A DNA stretch of 64,000 bases from Perilla frutescens (taxonomy: Eukaryota; Streptophyta; Magnoliopsida; Lamiales; Lamiaceae): the NCBI GenBank assembly GCA_026008535.1, contig BRKX01000003.1:21008001-21072000 (forward strand), read 5' to 3'. Both the position numbers and the translations under genes were made by a program. Positions 1-10,516 of this stretch are shown in pieces; positions within the stretch are counted from its first letter, which is position 1, and each line of letters opens with the position of its first letter. The notes under the pieces are model-generated. The model saw only the letters and a list, made by a program, of their open reading frames with translations, searched no databases and had not been told where the DNA came from.

Positions 1-440
1 AAAATGGAAATTAATATTATGATAAAAATGAGGGGAAAAAGCTAAAATAAAGATTTTAGAAAAAGCTAAAAAGAACCTTAAATGGAAAGATAAAGATAAA
101 ACATCTTAAATGCAAATACAAATTAGAATGTAAAAGATATTAAATAAAATTAGCATTAGCAACCATTAGTATCTTAAATGAAATATAATAATGATAAAAT
201 GATGGAACAAAACTAAAATAATGACCTTAGAAAAAACTAAAAAAGAAATCTTAAATGAAAAGATAAAGATAAAACAAATTAAATGCAAATAAAATTAAAA
301 TCTAAAATATAATAAATAAAATTAGCATTAACCACCATTAATATCTTAAATGGAAAGAAACGTGATGATAGAATTAGGGGAAAAAGAAAAAACTAAAACA
401 AAAAACTAAAATGAAAAGATAGGGAAAAATCTAAAAAATA
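1..440. repeat. Degenerate tandem repeat, ~173-bp unit
   Basis: Two and a half imperfect copies lie head to tail: about 1-175, 176-346 and 347-440. Landmarks recurring in order are a CTAAAATAA-type block, TTAGAAAAA, a CTTAAATG(G)AAAGATAAAGATAAAA block, AAATGCAAAT and AAATTAGCATTA(G/A)C, each unit ending in an ATCTTAAATG junction. Composition is strongly purine-rich on the + strand. It may be the edge of a satellite or a local duplication; the array continues out of the window to the left, so copy number is unknown. Confidence 0.7.
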
Positions 441-1562
441 CTGCTACTGCTAAAGCTCAATGGTTCGAACACGGTACATTGAAACTGCAAAGTTTAGAGA
501 AAAAGACAGCTACCAATTACACATTGCAGATCAATTCAAGAGATTATTTTATCAAATTTATTTTGTACCATTTTTTCTGATAGATTTTTATTTATAATTT
601 TACCCCTGCGATTTTATTTTAATATATGTATAAATGTTTGCAGTTTTTCAAAATAGTATCTTTATTTGTAAATAGTAGTAACACGATCTTCAATATTTCA
701 TATTTTTTAACAATCCATCAAATTTTGCCACAACTAAAAGCTAGCTTGTCGTCGGATTCCTACATTGAATAATTACAGATAAATCAAAACTACGTTGTTT
801 GAATTAAATTATGTAGGATTTTGATAACAAAGTCAAGTTTAAGGTAAATAGTTGCGGGTCGACAAGACCGGTCCCACCCGACCTACTATGCTAAAAAAAA
901 AAAGAGTAGAAAAATGTACCACTCGTTACACTAAGGGAGTGATTGATACGTGAGAATGGAATAAACTTAGTAATTGAATGATGATGTGAATGAAATAGAA
1001 TGAATATTGACATTTCTATAAGTGGTATCCACAAGAAATAAGATATTAATGAAATTGATATGAGTGATTTAATTTTATTATCACAATTTATAATTTATTA
1101 ATAAAATATATGAATTTACTTAAATTTATTTTTGAATAGCAAAATTACCCGTTAGGAAATACCATTAGTTTTTAAAAATGTGTTATTCAATATGCAATTT
1201 TAGCCTTATTAACATTTGTGAAAAATTGAATATTATTATAGTAAATATTTTGTTAATATATAATTAGAGTTTTTATACTTTATATAAAAAAAAATCTATT
1301 ATATTAGATTTTTTTTTGAATTATTATAGAATTTGATGAATCACGAATAAATTATTAATATGCTTTTAAAAAATCACAAATTCCTCACATTTATTTGTTT
1401 TAATTTTTTATCGTCATTTTTTTATTGTTTGTTAAGAAAAAATCGTACGATTTTTTTTTTACAAAAGATTGATGATTTTGAGTTTTTATATAATTTATTA
1501 TATTTAATATTTTTAGAAAAAAAATTAACTTTATTATATATATATTTTAATAATTTTATAAG
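441..1562. other. AT-rich spacer, no gene seen
   Basis: I see no coding signal, RNA gene or clear repeat border here. The 88-codon frame around 1360 is low-complexity Phe/Leu/Ile-rich translation of poly-T/A sequence. The AT-rich composition stops abruptly near 1562 where the Copia-A LTR begins. Confidence 0.6.
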
Positions 1563-2088
1563 TGTGGTAGGTTGGCCCAATGCTCTTTATTTATTATTCT
1601 GGCCCATGATGAGCCCATTATCCTAATCTAAGCCCATTAGCCCATTTCTCCTTTATTACCCCTTAACCCTAACTTACCCAAATCAGAACCCTAATCTCAC
1701 TACTTATTCATTGTGCCTCTTCACCTTCTTCTCTGAGCTTCACATTCTTTTCTCTTATCTGAGTAGGGCTCTGCTATTCCCTATCGATCTCTTGGCCGGA
1801 ATCCTGTTCATTTGGACTCTTGAGTGGCTGTGATTATGAGAGCTTCGTGCTGAGATCCACCTAAACCCCTTTGAGGCCTGAGTCATTGTTGTTGTCGGAG
1901 TGCTTGCGCCGCCATCTTCTTAATAAAAGAAAGAAGAAGAGCTCTGAGAAGGAGTAGTGTTCTTAAACTTGCTGAAGACAGAAGCAAGTGGAATCAAAGG
2001 CTCAAGTTGCTAGAGCAACTGTGAAGGGAACCGAGAATGAGTCGGAAAACAAATGGTAAAAACACCCGGCCAGGCACGATACCCAACA
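1563..2088 (+). repeat. Copia-A 5' LTR
   Basis: The segment begins TGTGGTAGG after AT-rich DNA and ends ACCCAACA one base before the primer-binding site, giving a TG...CA LTR of about 526 bp. Its first 100 bases are rich in GGCCCA/AGCCCA motifs, like site II boxes of plant promoters, compatible with U3 promoter sequence. The end is well placed by the primer site; the start is inference. Confidence 0.65.
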
Positions 2089-2089
2089 G

Positions 2090-2103
2090 TGGTATCAAAG
2101 CCA
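2090..2103 (+). other. Copia-A primer-binding site (tRNA-iMet type)
   Basis: TGGTATCAAAGCCA follows the LTR end by one base and matches the usual plant TGGTATCAGAGC initiator-Met primer site with one mismatch. It fixes the LTR boundary and the + orientation. Confidence 0.8.
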
Positions 2104-2866
2104 CGGGGACCTGGCCGGGGCACCCTCCGGCTCCCATTTCCTTCACCCCGCCGCCATCTGGCCGCGCCAAATCGCTCCCGATGAGCAAGGACTTAGGTAA
2201 GTCCGATCTCTCCCCTGCCTGGGAGAATCAGCTCTAGTAAAGCGGCTGAAACCCTAGCCCTCTGTGTGGTATCTTGCGATCCTTTACTTGCTTCCGTATT
2301 ACTGTTCTCTGTGATCTCTCTGAGGTTTTTGGCTCACCTTCTTGTGAACCTTAGTATTCCACACCTGAGAGCCTAGTGCTCGAACTACCTCTTGCTCACG
2401 GTCCACTTCGTCTGGATTTCCTATGGGTCTCCTCGTGCGAGTAGCCTGGATAGCAGGGGTAGTGAAGGGTTCACCGGAAGTCTCGAGTCTTTTGGGTGTT
2501 TTTTGTTGGTTTCTCTATTATTTTTCTTGCTTGTGTGACTTTCTGATCTAGTGGTTTCTCTGAGTTGTTTGTTGAAATCTGCTTAAAACTCCTTGGTTTG
2601 TGAGTTTCTGTTGAACTGACTCTGTGATCTGGTCAGTTCTTGTCAAAAATAAGCTTTGGGATTGTCCTGAGTGAATTCTTACTCCACAGATAAATTTGTG
2701 CTGAGAACTGGGCTAGCTTCAGCACTTTATCCCCTAATTGTGCTTGTTTCTGTGCCCTGAAGGGTTGTTCCCTTTGTTCTGTGGTGATTTGCTGTGTTTT
2801 TCTGGCCTCTGTTGTGTTGTTTTGCCTTCCCGTTGCGTCTGTGTTTGTCTGTGTTTGCATATCATC

Positions 2867-3676
2867 ATGAATAATATGCATATGGTGCCATTTAATGGCA
2901 GAGATGATTTTCAAGACTGAAAAACTAAAATTGAATGCATTTTGGTAAAAGAAAAAGTGAATAAAGCCATTTTGACAAAAATTGATGAATCTGTGGATGA
3001 TGAGAAACTTCATGATATGAATGATAGTGCTAGGGCTACTATTTTGTTGAATCTATGCAGTACTGTTGTCAGAAAGGTGTCTCATCACAAATGTGCTAAA
3101 GAACTGTGGGATAATCTGATTTTCTTGTATACTGCTAAATCTGAAGAGTCTGCATGGTCTTTACAAAATCAGTTTATGTCTTTTCAAATGGATGCCTCAA
3201 AGGATATTGATGCAAATATGGATGATTTCTATAAGTTTCTCCAAGATTTAAAACTTGCTGGTGATGATTCTCTTGAAAAATATGCTCCTCAAATCCTGTT
3301 AGGATCTATTCCTGAGTCTTTTGCTGAAGTTAAGTCTGCTTTGAAATATGGTGGGTCAAAAGTTATCTGTGATATGATTGTTATTGGCTTAAAAGCAAAA
3401 GAAAGTGAGATTAAGAAATTTAAATCCAAGCCCCTGCATGGTGAAATCATGTATGTTAACAGGAATCCTCACCACAGTTTTAATAAACCCTTGAACCCTG
3501 AAAATCCCAGTGTTTTGGCTGCTGAAAGACATAGAAGAGAAAAACAGTTTGATCAAGCTCAAAATTAGAATCAAAATCAAAATTTTGACCAAAAGCTTAG
3601 AAAAACTTGCTGGAATTGTGGAAAGCCTGGCCATTTTTCAAATAGATGCAAACAACCAAAAAGAAATAAGGGTTTT
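2867..3676 (+). pseudogene. gag: Copia-A gag (capsid/nucleocapsid), two premature stops
   Basis: Gag forms the virus-like particle that packages element RNA in the cytoplasm. Translation from the ATG at 2867 reads MNNMHMVPFNGRDDFQD, then TGA (2918-2920) where family members have Trp, then an open stretch 2942-3568 with the UBN2-type gag core (helical, ELWDNLIFLYTA region). A TAG at 3566-3568 lies in an Asn/Gln-rich linker, and the same frame continues to a CCHC zinc knuckle (CWNCGKPGHFSNRC, about 3610-3651). Both stops look like single-base changes (TGG to TGA, CAG to TAG). The frame runs on directly into the protease, as in Copia Gag-Pol polyproteins. The family call is firm; function is lost. 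Confidence 0.85.
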
Positions 3677-4393
3677 GTGAATTATGAGCCTAAACAGCAT
3701 GCTAATAATGTGTATGAGGATGATGACATTTATATGGTGGATGATGCATATGATTTTCAGTTCATAAATTATACTAATTTTGTGTCCAAAACTGTGCATA
3801 ATAATGAATGGCTTATTGATTCTGGCTGCACATTTCATGTAACTCATTTTAAACATATGTTTCACAATTTGCATTATATAAATTCTGGTCATGTTGCTCT
3901 TGCTGATGGTCAAAACTGTGGAATACAAGGGAGGGATGATATCTGTCTAAAATTTGAAAATGGTAGCATGCTTACCTTGAGTGATGTCAGATATGTGCCC
4001 AAGTTGAAATTTAGCCTCTTATCTGTGTCAAAAATTGCTGATAAAATGCTTGATAGATCTGTGAACTATCTGAGGTTTAAATTTGAGAAAGATTCTATAC
4101 TTTATTTCACTGCACCTAGAAAAGGTGATCTATATGTTGTTCAAGCTGAATCTGTGCCATTGCCTATTGCTAATATGATCCAAGAGGACAAAACTGCATT
4201 GTGGCATGCTAGACTAGGGCATATGAGCAACAAAGGTCTTGAAATTTTGCATAAATCTGGTGCATTTGGAAAAGACAAAGTGTCTAGCATATCCTTCTGT
4301 GAACCTTGTGTGATGGGAAAACATCATAGAGCTCCATTTTCTGTTTCTATGTCTTATCCTAGGAAGCATGTTAGCACTGAGATCCTTGAATAC
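3677..4393 (+). pseudogene. Copia-A protease and GAG-pre-integrase, cut by Gypsy-1
   Basis: In the same frame as gag, this part has the retropepsin-like motif WLIDSGCTFHVTH (active-site Asp in DSG) that would cleave the polyprotein, then the GAG-pre-integrase domain with WHARLGHMS and the zinc-binding pair CEPCVMGKHHRAPF that starts the integrase. Sense is lost after about 4388, where the TSD AATAC and the Gypsy-1 LTR start; the open frame runs a little into the LTR to a stop at 4442-4444. The following integrase core is found at 10018. Confidence 0.85.
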
Positions 4394-4916
4394 TGTTGTA
4401 TTCTTTCTTTTTCTAGCAATATTTTTTGGTTGTTTATAAAATAAAAATGTAATCTTGGAAGCTTTCGAGTATTAGAGAAAGAAGAGAGAAATAAAAGAAA
4501 TGGGGGAAACTAAGACTAGCTGCTTTCTTGTCTCTTTCATTGATAGTAGGGTTTTTTAAATACCAAAATATGGGCTTCTCAACTAGGCCTAACTAGGAAA
4601 AGAAATAAACATTAGTGGGCTCAAATAGGCCCATTACACTATTAACACAAAAGCAACAGGTCCTTTGTTTGACCAAATTCTAGCCATTCATCTCTACAAT
4701 CTAATCTAACGGTCAGCAACAATGCCCTCTTCCGCCAAATCCCTTAATCGAACAAAGAGCTAAAAATCAAGTCTTGCAGGAACACCCTCCTTCACAGCCT
4801 CTCAACCGCCATCTTTCCCATCGCTCGATCCTCCTCTTCCTACAATTGCATCGATCTGCCCTTCTAATTCGAAACCTGTAGCTGTGGGATTCATATCTGG
4901 GTTTAGGCACACAACA
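4394..4916 (-). repeat. Gypsy-1 3' LTR
   Basis: The 523-bp copy starts TGTTGTATTC and ends CACACAACA, matching 9493-10017 almost base for base. The pol reading frame runs through its inner edge to a stop near 4802. Confidence 0.95.
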
Positions 4917-6298
4917 TTTTCTCCCTCTTTTTTAGATTCTCGACCATGAGAATTAAAGATCGGAAATTTCTTGTTTAAATATTTCTTATCCTTCCAACTA
5001 GTAATATTCTCTACTGATTTTCTCCATTGTACCAAGATTTGATCGATTTGCACCCCGCCCCTGTTGACAGCTCGCCGATCAAGGATAGCGGTTGGAACTA
5101 AAGGAAGATAACCATCTTCAGTAGCTTCCGGCAGCTCAGAGAAAGGTAATGCATCTGTACTCAACTTTTCCTTCAATAATGAGACATGAAAGACTGGGTG
5201 AACACGGGAGCCTGCAGGTAGCTCCAGTTTATAAGCCACCTGACCAATTTTTTCTATCACTTTGTAGGGACTAAAGTATCTAAAGGAAAGTTTAACACTT
5301 CTGCGCAACTGCACTGAACTTTGGTGATAAGGTTGGAGTTTAAGGTAGACCCAATCCCCTACTTTGTATTGCTTGTCCACCCGAGACTGGTCCTTATATT
5401 GCTTCATACGATTCTGCGCAGCATGTAGGTTGTCCCTTATGTGTTTCATCATATCACGCCTCTGTTGCAAAACCTCATTCACATCTTCTTCAGTAGAGTC
5501 TAGATAAGGGCCCATGGTTAGGTATGGGGCTACATAGCCATATAGGGCTTGGAAAGGGGTGAGCTTCAGTGAGGTGTGATAATTGGTATTATACCAATAT
5601 TCAGCCAACGGTAGCCACTTACTCCATTGTTTAGGATAGCTAGATGTCATGCACCGCAAATAGTTTTCCAAGCACCTATTTAGCCTCTCGATCTAACCAT
5701 CTGTTTGGGGATGGTAAGCTGAGGTGAAGCTCAATATGATTCCCAATCTCTTAAATAGTTCATTCTAGAAGGTGCTAGTAAAAATTTTATCTCGATTAGT
5801 CACTATGCTGACTAGGGCCCCATGTAGCCTATAAACTTGATCAAGGAATAACTTGGCAATTGTCTGGGTAAAAAATGGATGGGCTAGGGCAATGAAATGA
5901 CCATACTTGGTCAGTCTATCAATGACTACCAAAATGGTATTTTTTCCTCCTGAAGTAGGCAGCCCCTCAATAAAATCCATACTGATATGGGTCCATGCCT
6001 GCGTAGGAATCGGTAGGGGCTGTAGTAATCCAGGGGTTGGGCCATGCCCTGGCTTGTTAACCTGACACACATCATAATTTCTTATCAGTTGTTCCACTTT
6101 AGTTTTCATACTTGGCCAGGAAAATGCCCTCTTTAGTTTAACATAAGTGCCCTATACTCCAGAGTGTCCACCATAGGAAGACCCATGCATGGTGTGCATA
6201 AGTTTCTCTTTTAGTTTTGGTTTGTGTCCCAGAACCACCCTTCCCTTGTATCTTAATAGCCCATTTGTGAGTGTGAATTTCGGATGTAGATCTGGGTT
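4802..6298 (-). pseudogene. Gypsy-1 integrase and chromodomain-like tail
   Basis: Integrase inserts the DNA copy into chromatin. The sense continues in the same frame as pol. Pieces: 5765-6109 with a zinc-finger remnant CQVNKPGH and the core start THISMDFIEGLPTSGG (first catalytic Asp); a stop region 5671-5765; then 4802-5671 with LTPFQALYGY, a GDWVYLKLQPY box and HPVFHVSLLKE (GPY/F-like region). The end, ILVQWRKSVENITSWKDKKYL, resembles a chromodomain, which in chromoviruses steers insertion to heterochromatin. Stops between pieces make it dead. The frame runs into the 3' LTR. Confidence 0.88.
4917..4935 (-). other. Gypsy-1 polypurine tract
   Basis: On the minus strand a purine run ending GAGGGAGAAAA abuts the 3' LTR, the position where plus-strand DNA synthesis is primed. 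Confidence 0.75.
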
Positions 6299-8293
6299 TT
6301 ATTCCTTTTCTGTGATGATCTTAGAGCAATATGGATCACCTAGATAGCTGTCCAACACCTCTTGTAACCAGGATGGTGCTATTGTTGTGGTAGCAAGACA
6401 TTGTGTTTCTAAATCCTTTATCCTGGACAAGGCATCAGCAGCCCTGTTCTCCTTTCCTTTTTTGTAGCAAATTTCATAGGCTAACCCCAGAAGCTTGGTT
6501 ATCCATTTATGTTGAATTGGTGACATGGATTTTTGATCCAACAGATGCTTAAGAGACTGTTGATCAGTCCTAATGATAAATTTATGCCCCATTAGATAGT
6601 GTCTCCACCTATTAATGGCCATGAGGACGGCTAAAAACTCTCTTTCATAGACTGAAAGGGCCTGATTTCTGGGGCATAAAGTCTTGCTCATGTATGCTAT
6701 AGGTCTTCCTTTTTGCATCAGCACATCCCCCACCCCGAAGCCGCTAGCATCTGTCTCTAAAATAAAGGGTTGTGAAAAATCAGGAAGAGCTAGGACTGGG
6801 GCACTGCACATGGCCTCTTTGAGATTCAAGAAAGCTTGCTCCACTTCATCACTCCACCGGAACATGTTTTTCTTGAGCAAGGTAGTAAAAGGCTTACTTA
6901 TAATCCCGTAACCCCTTATGAATTTTCTGTAATAACCTGTCAGCCCTAAGAAACCCCTCAATTGTTTCACTGTTTTGGGGGTAGGCCAATTTCTCATACT
7001 CTCTATTTTCTGGAGGTCTGTAGATACCCCTTCCCCCGAAATAATATGTCTCAGATACTCAATGCTTTCTTGACCAAATTGGCATTTTGATCTCTTAGCA
7101 TATAGAGTGTTCTTCCTAAGTAACATTAAAATCTCCTTCAAGTGTGTTTGATGCTCTTCCATGCTCTTGTTGTACACTAGTATGTCGTCAAAGAATACCA
7201 AGGCATACTTTCTCAAGAAATCTTTAAAAACCTTATTCATTAGGCTTTGAAAGGTTGCAGGGGCATTACATAAACCAAATGGCATGACCAAGAATTCATA
7301 GTGCCCACTGTGAGTCTTAAAAGCTGTCATGTATTGATACTCTGGTTTCATCAAGATTTGGAAGTATCCTGATCTTAAATCAATTTTAGAAAATACCTTA
7401 GCCCCATGAAATTCGTCAAGTAACTCATCTATAACTGGAATAGGGTAATCATTCTTGATAGTAAGACCATTTAAGTACATGTAATCTACGCAGAGCCTCC
7501 AGGTTGAATCTTTCTTTCTAACCAATAGTGCTGGAGATGCAAAGGGACTTTTTCTGTCTTGAATAACACCAGAGGCCAGCAACGCCTTAACTATCCTTTC
7601 TACCCCATCCTTGTGGTCATGTGATAACCTGTATGGACGTTGGTACTTGGGTATGCTCTCAGGCTTCAAGGTTATCTGGTGCTCCACTCCTCTGGAAGGA
7701 GGTAAACCTTTTAGCTCCATAAATATGTCCTCAAACTCTGTCAGTAGAGGTTCTAGGATTTCTTCATAATTTAGCTCTACTTTGTTCACAGAAATGGCAT
7801 AGATTTCACTCACACTTTTGGCTTGTTTAGTGTGCAGCAGACTATATAAAGCTTGGTTTGATATAAATTGGCATTCTGCACTTGATTCTCGAGCGTATAG
7901 CCTCACCTTCTTTCCTTCCCACTTCACTGTCATAGACATCTTATCAAAGTCCATCTCTATGGGGGTGCAAGCTTTCAACCAATCCCCTCCCAATATTAGG
8001 TTATATCCCTCATTCTGTAGGAGTCTTAGAGAATGTTTAAATGTATGACCCCGCATTCTCCAAGTGAAATGCTCAGCCATTTTTGAACTTACCAACCTTT
8101 GACCATTTGCCACCTTGATAAGTAAAGGGGAAACACTCTTTAAGGGAATCCTCATTCTAGCAGTTGTAGTGTCTTTGATGAAGCTAAGAGTGCTGCCAGT
8201 GTCAATCAAAATATGCAACTCTTGCTCTCCACATCTGCCCATAAACCTCATGGTAGTGATGCTCTCACTACCAGTCAAGGCATTGGGTGACAA
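6299..8293 (-). pseudogene. pol: Gypsy-1 protease, reverse transcriptase and RNase H
   Basis: This 664-codon stretch copies element RNA into DNA. In order: aspartic protease with IDTGSTLSFI (Asp31), reverse transcriptase with RLCVDY, FSKIDLRSGYFQI and the catalytic FFDD (about residue 366), then RNase H with ETDASGFGVG and a YMSKTL motif, and a connection region ending in the zinc-binding start of integrase. The RT and RNase H catalytic acids appear present. The first codon here is TTG after a TAG, so it is not an independent start: the frame continues from the gag knuckle. It ends in TAA at 6299-6301, well inside what should be a continuous Pol. Confidence 0.92.
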
Positions 8294-9462
8294 CTAAGTT
8301 TCCTCCATGATTTCTGTATAGGATTCTTCAACTTCTCTAGTAGTTCCCATGTTTTGTAAGTAGGCTAACTCCTCCTCTTCTGTCATAATCATATAGCTTA
8401 TTCTCTGCTTACATCGATGACCTGGAGTAAATTTCTCATCATAATTGTAGCACAACCCTAATTCTCTTCTCTCTGTCATCTGCGCAGCAGTCAACATTTT
8501 CCTTTGGGGCTTAGCAGGTTCTTGAGTAGGGTTTACCACCTTAGCTTTTGTGTTGTCTAGAGGGGTTCTGTTGAAATTGGCTCCCACATTAGCATAGGAT
8601 CTATTAGCCCCCTTAATTTTTTTATCTATAGCCTCAATAGTATGCACTGACTCTGCCCTAATTCAATCGTTTGCTGCAAACTTGTGGGCTTGAACATAAT
8701 AATAGCATATTTAAGCTCCTCACCCAAACCACTAAGGAAGCTTGCCATGTAATACCTCTCAGAAAATTCACCCGGGTATAATAATTCCATACAAGCTTTT
8801 AACTCCTCAAAATGCTCTACATAATCTTCATAAGCCCCTGTATGCTTCAGTTTATTAAAGTCCCCGATAATTTTGGTCTCCTTTAGGTCGTCAAATCTAG
8901 CTAAGACTATTTCCAAAAACTGTTGCCAAGTTAAATCTAATTCTTGGGTACCAAAATTCTGGTACCATTGGGCAGCCTTACCTTCAAATTGCATAGTAGC
9001 AAGAGCAATTTTGTTTATCGGGAATATTGGGACCATGCTAAAATAGCTGTTACATTTTATGATCCATGATCTAGGTAAAGATCCATCAAATATGGGAAAA
9101 TCTACTTTAGGTAAGGGGTTAAATACCTGAACCCCACCTCCTTCAACCACCGCACACCCTTTAGAACTCAGATATTCTGTAGTTTTGCTGAATTCCTCCG
9201 TGTATGCAGATGGTGGTTCTCCAAGTATTGATATTGTCTCAGTAGGTCCTTTTTCTTTCACAATATTTAACAACTGAAGCTGCATATCTGCCAAAGATTT
9301 GACTATATGATCAAATTTTCCTTGCATATTTGAATGCAGATCAACCATTTGCTCTTGGATCTTCACTTCAGCGGCTTCCCTTTTTAGAGTCTCAGTATGC
9401 AGGGTGTTTTTAAGGCATTTTTGGGCCTCATTCAGTTCCTTGAAGCGTGTCCCGTCAACCAT
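8294..9462 (-). pseudogene. gag: Gypsy-1 gag, frameshifted
   Basis: The first part (9462 to about 8640, 278 codons) opens with MVDGTRFKELNEAQ, has an N-terminal coiled-coil-like stretch, then the retrotransposon gag core (AAQWYQNFGTQELDLTWQQF, about residues 160-180) that builds the particle. A frameshift near 8640 moves the sense into the next frame, which carries a basic linker and a damaged CCHC knuckle: CYNYDEKFTPGHRC, where the second Cys is now Tyr. This frame then hits TAG at 8294-8296 in front of the protease. One zinc-ligand loss, one frameshift and one stop show decay. Confidence 0.88.
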
Positions 9463-9476
9463 AGTGGAGGATTGTT

Positions 9477-9491
9477 GGCTCTGAATACCAA
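9477..9491 (-). other. Gypsy-1 primer-binding site
   Basis: On the minus strand TTGGTATTCAGAGCC follows the 5' LTR by one base. It is the tRNA-iMet complement with one extra T, which could be a post-insertion change. Confidence 0.7.
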
Positions 9492-9492
9492 C

Positions 9493-10017
9493 TGTTGTAT
9501 TCTTTCTTTTTCTAGCAATATTTTTTGGTTGTTTGTAAAATAAAAATGTAATCTTGGAAGCTTTCGAGTATTAGAGAAAGAAGGGAGAAATAGAAGAAAT
9601 GGGGGGAACTGAGACTAGCTGCTTTCTTGTCTCTTTCATTGATAGTAAGGTTTTTTAAATACCAAAATATGGGCTTCTCAACTAGGCCTAACTAGGAAAA
9701 GAAATAAACATTAGTGGGCTCACATAGGCCCATTACACCATTAACACAAAAGCAACAGGTCCTTTGTTTTGACCAAATTCTAGCCATTCATCTCTACAAT
9801 CTAATCAAACGGTCAGCAACAATGCCCTCTTCCACCAAATCCCTTAATCGAACAAAGAGCTAAAAATCAAGTCTTGCAGGAACACCCTCCTTCACAGTCT
9901 CTCCACCGCCATCTTTCCCATCACTCGATCTTCCTCTTCCTACAATTGCATCGATCTGCCCCTTCTAATTCGAAACCTGTAGCTGTGGGATTCATATCTG
10001 GGTTTAGGCACACAACA
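9493..10017 (-). repeat. Gypsy-1 5' LTR
   Basis: The 525-bp copy is the promoter-bearing 5' LTR for the minus-strand element. It ends in ACA next to the TSD copy AATAC at 10018-10022. A spurious 85-codon frame lies across it and is not a gene. Confidence 0.95.
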
Positions 10018-10516
10018 AATACTTGCTTGCAGATGTCTGGGGCCCGGCTAAAGAGCCCACTTATGGTGGGAACATGTTTTTCTTGTCTATTATTGATGAT
10101 TTTTCTAGAAAAACTTGGGTGTTTCTTATGAAAAACAAATCTGAAGTATTTTCAAAATTTTCTAATTGGGCTATTGAAATTCAAAATCAAACTAAAAAGA
10201 AAATTAAATGCCTCAGAACTGATAGTGGTCTTGAATTCTGTAATCATGCTATGGATAATTGGTGTTCTGAAAGAGAAATAAAAAGGTATAAATCTGTTCC
10301 CTATACTCCACAACAAAATGGAGTTGCTGAAAGAATGAATAGGACTCTCCTTGAGAGAGTTAGAAGTTTGCTTGTTGCTTCTGGATTAGATAAACACTTT
10401 TGGTGTGAAGCTCTTATGACTGCATCATATCTGATTAACAGATATCCTTCTGTTCATCTGCATGGCAAATTACCTGAATCTGTGTTCTTGAATAAACCTA
10501 TTTGCTTGTCTAATTT
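10018..10516 (+). pseudogene. Copia-A integrase core, right part
   Basis: After the second AATAC the Copia-A frame resumes: ADVWGPAKEPTYGG, the catalytic region FFLSIIDDFSRKTWVF, LRTDSGLEF (second Asp) and YTPQQNGVAERMNRTLLE (catalytic Glu), so the DDE triad seems preserved. Similarity ends near LSNLRNSN (about 10516) and the rest of the frame to 10586 is unrelated. Joined with 3677-4393 this is one integrase split by Gypsy-1. No reverse transcriptase follows. Confidence 0.88.

Larger units (their letters stand above)
4394..10017 (-). mobile_element. Gypsy-1: complete chromovirus-type Ty3/Gypsy element, coding-defective
   Basis: Two LTRs of 523 and 525 bp bound the element and the 5-bp duplication AATAC flanks it exactly (4389-4393 and 10018-10022). 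On the minus strand the order is 5' LTR, primer site, gag, protease, reverse transcriptase, RNase H, integrase, chromodomain-like tail, polypurine tract, 3' LTR: Gypsy order with the C-terminal chromodomain that marks chromoviruses. I count about 14 substitutions and two 1-base indels between LTRs by hand, roughly 97% identity, so insertion is fairly recent. Coding is broken by one frameshift (near 8640) and several stops. Clade (Reina/Tekay-like) is a guess. Confidence 0.95.
1563..10516 (+). mobile_element. Copia-A: Ty1/Copia retrotransposon, 3'-truncated, split by Gypsy-1
   Basis: The order LTR, tRNA-iMet-type primer site, gag with zinc knuckle, aspartic protease, GAG-pre-integrase and integrase is the Copia order. 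The body runs 1563-4393, is interrupted by Gypsy-1 (4394-10017) and resumes at 10018 in the integrase core. It stops near 10516: reverse transcriptase, RNase H and 3' LTR are absent, so the 3' half was lost by deletion. The joined gag-pol frame is otherwise one frame with at least two premature stops. The left LTR border is inferred from composition and a TG start because no second LTR exists to compare. Confidence 0.85.

Noticed and set aside
1360..1626. 88-codon frame rich in Phe and Leu
   Set aside because: Low-complexity translation of poly-T/A DNA, and it runs across the inferred LTR border.
6684..8297. Several + strand frames opposite Gypsy-1 pol
   Set aside because: Shadows of the minus-strand polyprotein.
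9874..10131. Open frame of 85 codons across the Gypsy-1 5' LTR and Copia-A
   Set aside because: It joins two unrelated elements and overlaps the real integrase frame that resumes at 10018.
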